Assembly (NCBI GenBank): GCA_030021035.2 | Contig: JARYZH020000246.1 | Coordinates: forward strand, 1-64,000 | DNA from: Notholithocarpus densiflorus | Lineage: Eukaryota > Streptophyta > Magnoliopsida > Fagales > Fagaceae | Reading direction: 5' to 3' | Length of the DNA: 64,000 bases | Shown: positions 1 through 12,300 of the stretch, piece after piece | How the letters are laid out: every line of letters begins with the position of its first letter | Numbering within the stretch: position 1 is the stretch's first letter | The notes under the pieces: model-generated | The model's input: only the letters and a program-made list of their open reading frames with translations | Told to the model about the DNA's origin: nothing | The model's database searches: none | Program-made: the position numbers and the translations under genes

Positions 1-440
1 AAACCCTGCAAACATCCTACAAACCCTGAAATTCTAATTGGTCATTGAAGCATAAATGGGATGGTGATGCGGGAGACACAAAAATATTTTTATTTAGTAT
101 TATTTATGTTTGCAAGTCAATTGTATTTTTATGTTTTAGGTCCTAATAGTTTATTAGGCCATTAGTATTTTAATTTGGAAGCAAGGTTATTTTCGTAATA
201 AGGAAACTAGAGTTTCCTTTGCCAATTAGAACTAGGGTTTAGCAATTCTTTATAAACAATGTATTATACTCCTTGTAGAGATAGTTGATATTTTGATGAA
301 TGAAAAAATGACCGTTTGGTTTCTTTTTGGCCTAGTGCTGACTCTAGGTCCGCCTTAGGTGCCCACTCATAGTGGTTTCCTTGCTTGGTGCTAACTTCAA
401 GTAAGACCTAGGTGCCGACTCTTAGGTCATATCTCTTTAT
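1..440 (+). repeat. Probable LTR-retrotransposon LTR fragment
   Basis: No gene is visible here. The stretch has the look of the 3' part of a plant Copia-type LTR: a TTTATAAAC TATA-like box near 250, then a short leader, then a 'tgatgaatgaaaaaatga' type segment. After it come two copies of a 'ctaggtgccgactcttagg'-like motif, near 340-370 and 400-430. The left end is cut by the window, so no terminal dinucleotide or target duplication can be checked. This is a pattern call only. Confidence 0.35.
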
Positions 441-855
441 TTTCCTATTGTTTCATTTTGTTCTAGTTGTCTTGCGTAAGATGGAATGTATGAAATTAAA
501 TTTAGAGAACTTTTTTTTCCTTGAGAAGAAGGGGAAAAGTAAGATTTTGGTATATCGTATTACCAGCATCCCAATTAGAGCCAAAAATGGGAGTGAGATC
601 CTTCAACCGAATGAGGTCCCGTTCATAGCAAAAGCTTCAAACCAACAATCATTCATATATTTAGAAAACAAAACCATGGATCAAGTTCTAATTTTTTTTT
701 TTTGAAACAAACCAAAGTAGAATGACAAGTCTTTGAGGAAGCAACTTAAGAACATTCCACTAGTAGAGACCTGCAAGAATTAGTATTCTCAACTGTTATC
801 AACTCAACGATGAACCATAACAAAGAATCAAAAGCTGAATCTTTGCCATCCTCAC

Positions 856-1046
856 CATTAGAAGTGGTCGTCTTCCTGATTTATCTATCAAGATTACACT
901 CACAGTGCTTGCTGGAATCTGCAAAATAATGGTTGCATGTTTGGGAAATGTATCAAGAAGAATCATGCATTCACTTACAATTATAAATTTATAATTAGCC
1001 AAGTACCTTCACAAGGGCCACTGATATAGTCCCAATGCTTCTTGAA
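856..1046 (-). pseudogene. ERD6-like sugar transporter gene fragment (two exon pieces)
   Basis: On the minus strand an exon piece at about 1046-1007 reads FSRSIGTISVALVK and ends at a GT donor (1006-1005). The next exon, 918-856, follows an AG acceptor and reads IPASTVSVILIDKSGRRPLL plus M, ending at another GT donor. This matches the part of plant ERD6-like monosaccharide transporters (major facilitator superfamily) where '..GFS.SIGT' is followed by 'IP....LLMDKSGRRPLLM', including the DKSGRRPL loop between membrane segments. No exons are seen on either side, so this is a relic of roughly 35 codons and not a gene. The intact splice sites suggest it was part of a genomic copy and not a retrocopy. 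Confidence 0.6.
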
Positions 1047-1239
1047 AAAACTACAATAAACCAAAGTTTAGAATCTTTCTCTCTCCCCCCACCCTCCCCC
1101 AACCCTCCCAGGTTGCGAAAAAAAAAAAAAAAAATCATTGGTTAGATGAAACAATTCTTTAACCAGCGAAACAAAGATGCAAGAAACTTACAGTCATTAT
1201 TAAAGTAAGAGTGAGAATGAAAGCTACTGGTGAAAAAAT

Positions 1240-1520
1240 CATTGTTAAAGTGGAACTCGAGTTTATAAAACTTGAGTTCTGTATTACACGAAACTCGATT
1301 TTTATAAACTCGAGTTCCACGTGTGGCATTTTCAATTCCGGAATTCCACGTCACTGGGTGCCACTATGGATTTCATTAATAGAAATCGAGTTCTACATAA
1401 AACTTGAGTTTCATGAACTCGAGTTATAAAACAGTGGTATTCTCCTAATTATTTCGCGAACAATGGTATATTGCTATATATTTTGGCAAATAGTGGTATA
1501 TTGCCATTTTTGCCGTGTTT
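1240..1520. repeat. Repeat relic rich in AACTCGAGTTT motifs
   Basis: The segment has at least six copies, in both orientations, of a short palindromic motif close to AACTCGAGTTTATAAA (near 1254, 1270, 1297, 1307, 1400 and 1418). It then has two copies of a 'tagtggtatattgcca'-like end motif (1460-1515). A related CTCGAG-rich stretch lies at 26620-26775. Clustered short inverted motifs are typical of the subterminal region of DNA transposons, but no matching pair of ends was found, so the superfamily is left open. Confidence 0.4.
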
Positions 1521-1529
1521 GGTATTGTT

Positions 1530-2566
1530 GTTACATGTCCGTTTAGGAACAGTTTATCTAATTTTTTTGTTGAAAATATGTTAAAATATACTTGTACCTT
1601 GAAAAATTGAGAAAATGCAGGAAAAAAAAATGAGGTTTTAAAAAACTATACATTAAAGATAAAAGCTAAGCTTATAAACTGGTGCCAACCAGACACATTT
1701 GTGTTGGAATGAATGTAATAAACTATATTGTTTTTCTCAAAGTCTCAATTATATTATATGAGGCTCCAATTTGGAGTCTGGAGTTTGGAGGAGGGACTAT
1801 CCATCCAATGAGGCCCTTTTTACTTTTGGAGTTTTGGAGGCAATGGGCATTACAAATTTACAATGGTCCATCCCTCGTAGCCTTCCTTGTTGGCGGTCAG
1901 TGGGCATCGAATTAGATCCCCAAAAGGCCATCCAATCTTGCTTTCACAGTGAAGATCTGTCAACAGGTCATATTTTTTGTGTGGTACTAACTGGTAAGTA
2001 AGATTCTATTTATTCTTAGAGATTCAATATTTTTGTTTTTATTTTTTCAATTCATTTTGAACTCAAGTTTTAGGTATAAACTTGAATAGCGTAATCTCCG
2101 TTTTATTTTAGTAAATTGATCGGATTTACTTTGTAGGTTTCTCTTTTACACGGAATGTTCTTTTTGTTTTTATTTTATATATATATATATATTTATATAA
2201 ATTTGTGTCGCTCTTATGTTTTTGATTGTTTGTGCCATTTTTTTTAAATTTCAATTTATTATTTTTTGCATTTTTTACTTTTAATTTACTTTACACTTGT
2301 TGGATTATTTTTATAAAATATATTAAATTGTATTTTTTTATGAGATATTAAATTGTATTTTAAGTGAGAAAAAAATAAATCAGTTTCATTTTTTCACTAA
2401 TGCAATACTGGTTCATTCTTCAGAGTTAACTTAAATCTAAGAACCCCTCAAAAAAAAAAAAAAAAACCTTAAATCTAAGCATTTATTTTTTCAAAACGGC
2501 ACAAGATTAGTGGACGATGAGAGATGTTTAAAACCATCAATTGCCTGCTTTATTAGTTTTAATATA

Positions 2567-2598
<32 letters not shown>

Positions 2599-2600
2599 AT
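1530..2600. other. Intergenic, no gene seen
   Basis: AT-rich spacer with A/T runs and an AT microsatellite at about 2565-2602. The short open frames at 1682-2001 overlap in two frames and show no recognisable domain. Confidence 0.5.
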
Positions 2601-2603
2601 ATA

Positions 2604-2640
2604 CTAGTATTATGCCCGTGCGATGCACGGCTTAATCATG
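2604..2640 (-). mobile_element. Helitron-like 3' terminus (minus orientation)
   Basis: Read on the minus strand, a short perfect hairpin (stem CCGTGC/GCACGG, 2613-2630) is followed about 6 nt later by CTAG, with a T next to it. A hairpin close to a CTRR end followed by a host T is the diagnostic 3' end of Helitrons. The same terminal sequence, in the other orientation, lies at 57763-57845. The matching TC-starting 5' end, which should lie to the right, was not found. Confidence 0.5.
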
Positions 2641-3640
2641 TGTAAACTAAAGAATTTTTTTTTAAATTTAATTAAAATTAAATAATAAAATAGATAATAA
2701 AAATAAAGTAATCTTTTACTTCATTTTTTTGAAGTGAAGTAATCTTTTTTGAATGCATATTGTGTAAGATTAAGTTTTTATATATAAAAAAGAAAATCAT
2801 ATATAAGTCCAAATTTTAATTGAATGGAATATGGTAGATAACTATGTAACTAATATAAAAGGAGATGCCTAAAAAAATATAAACGGAGTTTGCGTATAAT
2901 AATATATTAAGCTTTAGAAAGGGAGTTTGCATAATATTTATTAAGCTTTAAAGCTCAAGTAATCACCACCACACATTTAAATGAAAAACCTTTGTTTCTC
3001 AAAAAAAAAAAAAAAATGAAAAACCTTGAATTAATAATTAAAAACGATTAAAAAGTTATAATTAAAAGCATATTTAAGTGGTAACCTCAATTTAATAGTT
3101 AAGAATTATGAACAACCTAAATTATTAAATATTAAAAAATAAAAGTAGATAAACTTATATAAGAATTGAATTTTTTTTTCTTTGAAAGCGAGGGAGGAGG
3201 CACCGAATTTCACCTTTGCAAAACAAAATGGGTAAATATAAACTTCAAGAAATCTTTTTGATAAAAAGAAGAAGAGTTAAGACCTTAGCAATAAGTTTGC
3301 ATCAATAATTGAAAATAGCTTCATTAGCATTGAGATATGATGAGAATTAAAAAGCAACACCTTTTTGCGAGGTCCTACACATCTTTCCTAGGCTAGTCTT
3401 GTGGACAACAATCCATATTATAAGTAAATGATGCATTTGGAATATAGACAACTTGGAAAAATCATTTTTTTTCGTTAACCATCTCTATTTGAATTAATGA
3501 GAGTATATAAAACATATTATAAGAATTAAACAAAAAAACTGTACGAAAAAAGTTGATAAGAAGAATTCAATAAAGAAATTAATACGAATAAATGATCTCA
3601 CGGGTAAGTAAAAGTAAAACATTTTTATAAGAACAATTCA
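2641..3640. other. AT-rich intergenic sequence, possibly Helitron interior
   Basis: No coding potential was recognised. The stretch follows the minus-oriented Helitron end at 2604 and could be its body, but nothing in it proves that. It has several A runs. Confidence 0.4.
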
Positions 3641-3644
3641 AAAA

Positions 3645-3770
3645 AAAAAATTACAATAAACCCACCTATGGTTTGGCCCGTTTTTACTTGGCCCACCTGA
3701 GCTTCAATTCTCCGTTACCCACCTCACCCTCAGACGTTAGAAAAACACATTTTTAATACAAATCACAACA
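3645..3770 (+). repeat. MULE terminal inverted repeat fragment
   Basis: The order of motifs 'cccacctatggtttggcccg', 'cccacctgag', 'ccgttacccacctc' and 'acgttagaaaa' matches, with changes, the left terminal repeat of the MULE at 41098 ('cccacctgtggtttggcccg' and so on). The two therefore belong to related terminal repeats. No partner end or 9 bp target duplication was found, so it is a relic or a solo end. Confidence 0.5.
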
Positions 3771-4410
3771 TAACATGGATCAAAACCACAAACCCTTTGA
3801 AATATTTCCTCACGAGCCCTAGAATCATGAAAATCCCCATCTACATCTGATATTGAAATTGTGCTGCAAGAATAAACCGAGACGAGCAACGGGTTGTTCG
3901 AGGGACTCAAATCCAGGTAATAAATCAGTCATTGTTTGGGTTTTTGAACTATTTTTATTTGGGTTTGTTTGGGTTTTATAATTTTTTGAGTAATCAGTCA
4001 ATGTTACATGTAGTTTACTGAGAATGTTTGGTTTCAGGTTAGGAATGGTTGTAGTCAACCACTTGCAACATGAAGCTACTGCCTACTGTGTTCTATGTTA
4101 CTCATAGGGATACTGGTGCGTGGAATCAGGGCCGGGCCAACCTAATTTGGGGCCTAAGGCGAAAGATTTATGTGGGACTTTTTATATATAAATATTAATT
4201 AAATAAAATTATTTAATATTAATCAAATTGAGGTTAATTAGATGTATTAAATACATAATTTAATGAATAATACTAACTAAAACTAAGATTAATTTCATAT
4301 AGAGAATTGAATATCATAGTTGAAAAATAAATTTAACAAAAAGAAAAAAAAAATTTTTTTAAAAAGAAAATTAATTTATCTTGGATATATGACAATACAT
4401 AGTTAATTAC

Positions 4411-5421
4411 TAATAGGCCAAAAACGAATTGACCTCTTGTGATGAATTAATTGATTAATTAGCCAAGTTTATTGATTAATCAAATTAACATGCAAAGCGC
4501 GTGGTAGCACAAACAAATCACCAATTAAACTAAGTATGCAGCGGAAATTAAATTGACACGGTGATTTGTTTACGAATGGGGAATACCTACACGGCAAAAA
4601 CCCCACCGGGTGATTTTAAAGTCACCACTCCCGAGAATCCACTATTATCAAAACAAGCGGTTACAAGTAAAGGAATCTCAGTACCTTATACCAACCTATA
4701 GTTGAACCCTTACCCCAATACCCAATTGGACTTGTTCTATAGTGACAATCTCTCCTTTTAATGCACGACTCCCAGTATGTGACTAACCAATTGTGCGGAT
4801 CCCAGTACGCGACTTCAGTCACCAATTAGAGAAGGTTGTTGGCTGCAAAGTTCTTCAGTTTATCACACGATAAAGATCGAGAAGTTCATTGGTTACAAAA
4901 CCCTACGGTGCACAAACACAACAGTTTCTTCACAAGAAAGATGAATTAGGGCAAATTTTGTCTCCGGTCACAATTTGCTTGAACAAGCTTTGCTCAACAC
5001 TTATGCAATTTGTGTCACTTTTGACAGCCCTTAAAATAATCCTTTTATATGTTTAGGGTTGTGAGAAAAGAAAGCCCAAACATACAATCACGGATTGGAG
5101 TCAAAACAGTCCTGAAAAACTGAACTTCATAAACCTCGATAGATACCTATCTGTCGAGCTGCTGTTGAGACACGGGCTAGAACAGCTCTTCAAGGCTTGA
5201 TAGATGCTAGTTGTCGAGTTTTAATGACAGACACTTTTCAGCTTGAATCTTGGACAGACTTGCATGGCTTTAACACTTGAACTTGAAACGAGGTTTTTTG
5301 AAGCATTAAACATATCCTATATCTACCCAAATACAAGTAAAGTACGTTTTGTCAAAGGATTAGCCAATTACATAAAATAGTGACATATGTTCCTAACAAG
5401 TGAATCACATATGTCCTAACA
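4411..5421 (+). mobile_element. Solo LTR (family shared with 48188-49165)
   Basis: The 1011 bp unit begins TAATAGGCC and ends CCTAACA, flanked by a perfect 5 bp duplication ATTAC (4406-4410 and 5422-5426). The start TA is probably a decayed TG, because the second copy at 48188 begins TGATAGGCC. No internal retrotransposon sequence lies beside it, so it is a solo LTR left by LTR-LTR recombination. The superfamily is not proven; the layout resembles Copia LTRs. Confidence 0.85.
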
Positions 5422-5552
5422 ATTACATTCATAATCTAATTTATAATCTATGATATTAATTGATATGTGACTTTGTAGTAGATTAGTTTACAAATATTAA
5501 AGTTTCAAACTATTAGGGGAGATTAGTCATCATTGATGATCTAACGCATTTG

Positions 5553-6090
5553 CAGTTTTTAAAAAAAAAACCTTGTTAGAAATAAAAAGGAAAAATGCTA
5601 AAGGTACTACAAAATGTTTACAATATAATGTGACAATAACAGTGATTGATGAGCTTCATTAATGTAATTAATGAATATTTAAAATACTTTTTTGTGATTG
5701 GTAACATGTCAATTTGTAAATCTACAGTAAAATTTGTGATATCCCTAACATTACTAATAATAAAAGTGCACAACCATTTGAAAAAATTCATATTTTTTAT
5801 AAAATTTTGGTATCTAACACATTTGCAATTTTTTTTAAAGCCTTGTTAGAAATAAAAAAGGAAAAATGCTAAGGTACTACAAAATGTTCACAATATAATG
5901 TGACAAAAACAGTGATTGATGAGCTTTAATAATGTAATTAATGAATATTTAAAATATTTTTTTTGTGATTTGTAACATATTAGTTTGTAAATCTATAGTA
6001 AAATTTGTGATGTCCCTAACATTACTAATAATAAAAAGTGCACAACCATTTGAAAAAAATTCATATTTTTTATAAAATTTTGGGCCTTTT
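5553..6090 (+). repeat. Two-copy tandem duplication, period about 270 bp
   Basis: A unit beginning near 'ccttgttagaaataaaaagg' and running through 'gtgcacaaccatttgaaaaa' occurs at about 5553-5824 and again at about 5825-6090, with roughly 95 percent identity by eye. Both copies sit inside the hAT-like element, just left of its right end. The open frame across the first copy has no recognisable domain. Confidence 0.75.
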
Positions 6091-6529
6091 ATAATGGGAT
6101 GGGCCTTTTTTGCAAAGGGCAAATATTTTTTGTGGTGGGGCCTTAGGCCTAGGCTTAAGTTGCCTAGGCCTTGGGCCGGCCCTGAGTGGAATGAAGACTG
6201 AAGAAAGATTCATAACGAAAATACTGCAAAAGAAATTTTATCCATGCACATCTCAGAATTTGGTTTAGGGGTTGAAATTATTCAGTGCACCCAGTGTATT
6301 ACTGTTACGCCTTCTAATACGCCTGTGTACAACATAATGGCGCCAACCCCTGATTTCTCATCTTGATAACCATATCATCTAAACCTCCCAATCTCAGTAA
6401 AAATCCTCACCAGACACTGCATCATTTTGTGGACTCTCTTTATATTTCCATTACCAATCAATGCCATTGCACACACCATATAAAGCCTCATAAAATGGAT
6501 AAACTAGGCAAACCCAATTGCCCAGTAGA

Positions 6530-7439
6530 CAGGGGCGTAGCCAGGATTTTTAACTTGGGGGGCCGAATTACATGTTTGTACATTAGTCATAACTCATATA
6601 TTTATGTGTACGTATGTGTGAGATAGATAGTTAAAAGAAATAAAGAAATGAAGCTTAATGACTAAGAATGCCACCAAAAAAATCACTAGTTTAAGCAAAA
6701 CAATAAACTTTTAGCGACTTTCACATTTGAACACGCACAAACATAGTGCACTTTTGTTTACTTAAAAAAATAGCATCTTGACAACTTTGTATTTTTTTTT
6801 TTTTGGTTTGAGTAAACGTGTGTTTTGTTGGGTGAAGTCCACTTGAGAAACTAAAATATTGTAATTGTAAAAATGGTCATATTTCAAAAGGAATGCTATA
6901 AAGAAATCAACATTGTATGATGCATAAGACCCACAACAAAATAAAACATATGACAATTGCTCTAGTCACTTGCTGAACCAAAGGCTAATGACTGAAGGGT
7001 AACTAATACTTTTACTTTGTTATAGTCATTTTATATGCCATAATTTGCTAGACAACCCCACTTATCCAATTATTTTCATTACTTCCATATACTTTCTTTA
7101 ATCCTAATAGTTCCATGCTTTGGATACGTCCAATCATCAACCAATAAGATTGAGACATACTTATGGTATCAAATATTTTTTATCACTCGTGCTAGTGTGT
7201 CATTCTATGTAGTTTTGAGAGATAATTGCCTTAGCCCTTTGATCGATCATACAACCACAACATATTTCAAAGGGGAAACCACTAAAACTAACATTAGACT
7301 AGGTACATGAATTTTTTTGAAGGGGCCAATTAATACATATGCAGGGGCCAGCTTGTTTTTATATAGTATTATATAAGGGTTTCAAAAGCTTTGGGGGGGG
7401 GGGGGGGGGGGGGGAAGCTTATGTGTGCCTCCGCCCCTG
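6530..7439. mobile_element. Non-autonomous hAT-like element with a 22-G tract
   Basis: The terminal repeats start CAGGGGCG on the left, and the right end is the inverted match CGCCCCTG. The 8 bp flanks are CCAGTAGA and CCAGCAGA (one change). These are hAT hallmarks. The 910 bp element has no transposase. Its right end holds a run of 22 G (7393-7414) between two AAGCTT motifs. Flanking host sequence joins as an open frame across the site (ATGGATAAACTAGG... on the left), but I do not recognise it. Confidence 0.75.
7393..7414 (+). repeat. Homopolymer of 22 G
   Basis: An uninterrupted G22 tract lies between AAGCTTT and AAGCTT near the right end of the hAT-like element. Long pure G runs are rare in plant DNA. 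It could form a quadruplex, and its length may be unreliable in assembly. Confidence 0.9.
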
Positions 7440-7449
7440 CCAGCAGAAG

Positions 7450-9330
7450 AAACTGAAGGCCATCATCCAACCCGCTTTGCTAGCAAGGGAAGCAACAACT
7501 GCAATGTTGTGTTCATGAGTCAAAGAATAAGTATTTAGCTGTAGATTAAGGCTTGGAGGTGACATTCTTAGGTGGGGGTTTTTGGTAGTAATTAGGCTCT
7601 TAGTTGTTCCTAAACTAATGTACGTACCCTATAACTACCAAAATTGCTTCTATATGTAGTATGGCACAAAATTATGCTTTGACACTTCTTTTACACCATA
7701 CTAAATATCTTTTACCAAAACACAGGACTACAGGAACGATTACAGTCGTGGAAAAAGTTAGATATATAAAAAAAACTAAAGCTTTAGTTACACAGTTTTG
7801 CATACTACTTTTAGTTTTAAAATAAAAGGGGATGCATACGCATTCTGGATTAGGTTTTTTTTTTTTTTTTTTGGGTGGTTAAAATAGTATTGCATAATCT
7901 TTACTAGGAATTCAATGATTTTGGCTGCATTCTTCCAAATGTATTATAGCTTAACAATAGTTTATTCCTCTCTGTTGTTGAAGGATATATACCTGTTTGA
8001 TGCTGTCGAGCTAGGCACCAGAACGTTTCTCCAAACTCAACTCCTCATGCTGCAGGAGGAACGTTCGCTCTGTTGACATTAAAAAATAAACAGCATTCCT
8101 AATTATGAGAGGGGTGATACGAAGTTAACAACATTAGTTATTGTGTAGGGTATACAGTTGTGAGTAGAAATCCCACATCAAGAAAACGTAAAGGGTTGAG
8201 TAAAATGGTGTCCTTATATCTTATATTAAGATCTTGATTGGAGTCTCTCCATGGTATTATCTCTCCAAAAAGGATTAGAAATAGATATTTGGAAAAATCA
8301 TATTTTCAAAACACGATTTCAAAAGGAGTGTGTATAGAATATGCAATAGAGAGTGTGTAACAAGATTTTTCCTTCGGAAAATGCCATGGATTAGTCCCAT
8401 CCTATCCCGTCTCTTAGTTCCCCTCCCAAAGACCAAACCTGAGCTTGTTTCATTTGATCTTAACAATAGGAATGGTGTTGGGGACTGTTAGACATTTATA
8501 GGGTGATTCAAATCACGTATCTTAATCCTTTCCATGGTCTCATATTTTGTAAGAGAGTACAGAGATTTGGAAACTTGTTTATATGTGCTAATATGGACAT
8601 AGATCTTTAAAAAAATGTGAAAAAGTCACCTTTATAAATAGATTTGCCTGATTTCATTGGAAGTTTGGAAAATTGATAACTCATATAGAGAAGAGTACTG
8701 AAATTTGAATATGGATTAGCATTGGCCATCAGCCTAACAACTCTCGTTTTGGCTAGCTATGTACTAATTGGTAAAAATAAAAGTGCTAAACATGATCCAG
8801 ACACAGAAAAAGCCATTACCTATTATCAGTTAGCCAAATTAAGGTCCTGAGAGGAAACTATTTAATGTTGCCATTTTAAGATATATGAATGTTGCCTTGT
8901 GTTTGAGGGAGTGCATTATAAGGTAACTCTCACTCTCAAGCCTCTGGGATTTAAACTTGCAGTTACCTGCCCGGGCTTCTATGGCTCTCGCAAATGTTTC
9001 ATAACAACTTTCTTGAGCATTGTTAATATTGCAACACACTCATTAAATCATTAGATTTGGTCTCCTGGAAAATTGTTTTCCATGGGGGAAACAAAGTGGT
9101 AACTAGATTGTTGAACATACAAAGTTTGATTGAAGGCACCACACCACACCACCATTCTTGCCTAAAAGTATTAATAGCATCATTTAAAACAAAATTTGAT
9201 TATTTATAAACCTCATATGTAGTCCTGATACCGTAGTAGCTTAGAGATGATTAATGATCCAGAAAACATCATAGAAATAAGTGCAAGTTACATTGTAGAT
9301 AGAAGCAATAAGAAAAATGGACAAAATGGC
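7450..9330. other. Intergenic region downstream of PGK, no gene seen
   Basis: I find no conserved coding motif. The open frames at 8275-8466 and 8839-9039 on the minus strand give no recognisable product. The left part has T runs (7857-7872). The end near 9331 contains the PGK 3' untranslated region, whose poly(A) site I cannot place. Confidence 0.5.
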
Positions 9331-9331
9331 C

Positions 9332-12300
9332 TCAAAGAGCAGCACTGGTGGGATCATCTAGAGCAAGAACTCCAGGAAGAGACCGGCCCTCAAGCAGCTC
9401 TAAGCTAGCACCACCTCCTGTTGAGATATGGCTCATCTTGTCTGCAAGCCCCACTTTCTCCACAGCTGCAACAGAGTCACCACCACCTATAATCGTTGTC
9501 ACACCCTTTCCACTGAGGTCTGCCAACTTCTTTGCTATTGCCTGCGATGAGAAACTGCTATTGTCAATTTTCATTGCCAGTACAAAACATTTGGATTTAA
9601 ACAAAATAAAAATAAAAATAAAAATAGCAATAGTGGCAAGCTTTTTTCCCTCCCTCCCTCTCTCTCTCTCTCAAACTAAATAATGACATTTAATTATGCA
9701 GTAGCAGTATCTCCTGAGATATTTTTGTCATAAAATATTGTCCTGGGAAGACAAGGTTTGCCGAATGACCCTAAGTACATGAAAAAGCTTAAAAGTTCTA
9801 AAGTCTGTAAAATTACCCTACAATCCCCTTTTTCATGTATATAGTTTAAAAGCAGCTCTCAAACTGTGGTAATGAATGCACTATATAGTATATGGCTCTA
9901 CATAAACTGGAGAATAGTCAAGGTAAGAGATTCTGTATCCAAGTTGAAATAGTCAAGCTTAACTTATTTAAGCTTTACTTTTTTTTTTCCTAATTTTTTA
10001 TTTTTAAATCCTTAAATTGAAAATTTCTCATATATGTACTGTGAAAACAATAACATGAGAATACACATAACAATAATAATAACATAATAATCTCAAAAGT
10101 CATGTCCAAGTTGCCATGACATACCTCTGTTCCTACAGCAAACTTCTCAAACTCAAACACACCCATAGGTCCATTCCAAATGACAGTTTTAGTAGTATCC
10201 AGTGATTCATTAAATGTCTTGATGGAATCAGGTCCGATATCTAAGCCCATCCAGCCATCTGGGATACCTGATGCTGGCACAACCTGAACAGAGTACATGT
10301 TAAACCAGCTAGCACATAATTCATGTAAATATCAATTGATATACTCAGAATCTCTTTTTCATCCAACTGAAATCTGTTAGTCATAATTAATGACCTCAAT
10401 GCCACAAGAATGAATGTATTTGACTCTAAATATAGACAGATAACCAGAGAAACTTGAATATAGGGTCTTCAGTAAACCATTCAAATTTGTGGCTTTTTAT
10501 TTTTTGCAAAAAGGGGCCCTTCAATCAAGATATAAAAATAAATGACACTGAACAAAAAAACTAAGAAAACGAAATTTGTGTGTGACTAATCTCACTATGA
10601 ATGAGAAATGGGTATATTAGTTGTTGCATTACAAGTCAATTAGAAATCAAGCATACTATAATAAGGCAGCAATAAATCAAAAAGAGAGGCTTCAATTTTA
10701 AAGAAGAAGAAACATATACTAAACACCGTGGTTTATGTGTACTGCATATGATCTATAAATCATAAAGATTTTTCACAAAGATTAAGCGGGATACATTTTT
10801 CACAAAGATTTTAATGAAGATTTTGATTTCATAAATCAATAATTGAAGGGTAAGAACTAAGGAAAACAAACCTTGCTATTAGCATCTGCTGCAAACTTGT
10901 CAGCAATTACCACATCTGTAGGTAGCAACAGAGCAACCCCTTTGGACTTGGCCTTTTCAAGAAGGGATGTTGCAAGATCAAGCTTGTCTTCCTCTACAAG
11001 GGATGATCCAACTGAGTGCCCTTGGGCCTTGTAGAATGTGAAGATCATTCCTCCACCCAGCAATAGAATATCAACCTTTTCCAACAGAGACTCAATCACC
11101 CCAATTTTAGATGACACCTTTGCGCCACCTACGATGGCAGCAAACGGTCTCTTGGGATTTGAGATGGCTCCAACTAAGTAGTCAAGTTCCTATGGTAAGA
11201 AGACAGAAAAACATGATTTCAACCATTAAACAGATGTAAGTAGCATAGATGACCATTTTTGTCCTAGTGGACTACATCACATACACAACCATTTTTTTTT
11301 TTTGAGTATTGACCCCAAGAGGAGAGTGAAGGAGAGACTTTAAAGTATGCTTTTCATTGATTAAAGTATGCTTTTCATTGGTAATTGGAAACAAGGATAT
11401 CGAACTGGAAAAAACCTATTACATTCTGTAAGATCACAGTATTGAGCTTGGATGATGTAAATAGATGAATTTGGATTGTATGCTATACGGAGGTCTGATT
11501 TTGAAGGGATAATATGCATGCAGATATAGCCACTGTTAGAAAAAGTTTACTTTAAAAAAAGCTTATTTAAAGCATCATAAATTGCAGACAGTCATACCTT
11601 CTGCATAAGAAAACCAGCAACAGAAGGCTTCAGAAACTTGGTAACACCCTCAGTAGAAGCATGGGCTCTGTGAGCTGTGCCAAAGGCGTCGTTGACATAA
11701 AGGTCTGCAAGAGAAGCTAGCTTCTTTGCAAACTCGGGGTCATTCTTCTCTTCCTCCTTGTGGAACCTCACATTTTCAAGGAGCAAAACACCGCCTTCTG
11801 GGATTGCTGCCACCAGTTTCTCAACTTCCTCACCAATGCAATCATTAGCAATCTCAACCTAACAACAAGATGCCCCTTCAGGTAATGGATAGTAAAATAT
11901 GTTTTTTAATAAGTGGTAATGAATGGTAATATTAAAAAAACCATAAATAAGTCATATTTGATTGCAGATGAAAGCACACCTTGACTTCAAGGAGCTCAGA
12001 TAGCCTGGGAACAAGAGGCTTCAAACTGTACTTAGGTGTGACACCCTTTGGGCGTCCCTGGAAACAACCGAAAGAGTATTAAGAAACTTGCCATGAAAAA
12101 CAGAAGATATTCATGCATGAATATTGCAAGCAAGTGAGCCACAACCACAAATGTCCAACTAAGAATGTAAATAAGCACATATGCAGTGAAAAGTATTCAA
12201 TGGAAAAATATATTGTTAGAGCTAAAAAACTATTCTCAGATCCAAATTTTCAAAATGGATTTGTACTGAGAATAGAATGGTTTTGAAGTCTAATAATTAT

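Larger units (their letters stand above)
4127..6184. mobile_element. Non-autonomous hAT-like element, split by a solo LTR
   Basis: The ends are CAGGGCCGGGCC and, inverted, GGGCCGGCCCTG, forming a 12 bp imperfect terminal repeat that starts with CAG. They are flanked by an 8 bp target duplication with one change (CGTGGAAT / AGTGGAAT). CAG ends plus an 8 bp duplication are hAT features. The inside has no transposase. It carries a tandem duplication (5553-6090) and a nested solo LTR (4411-5421). Without the LTR the element is about 1.05 kb. Confidence 0.75.
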
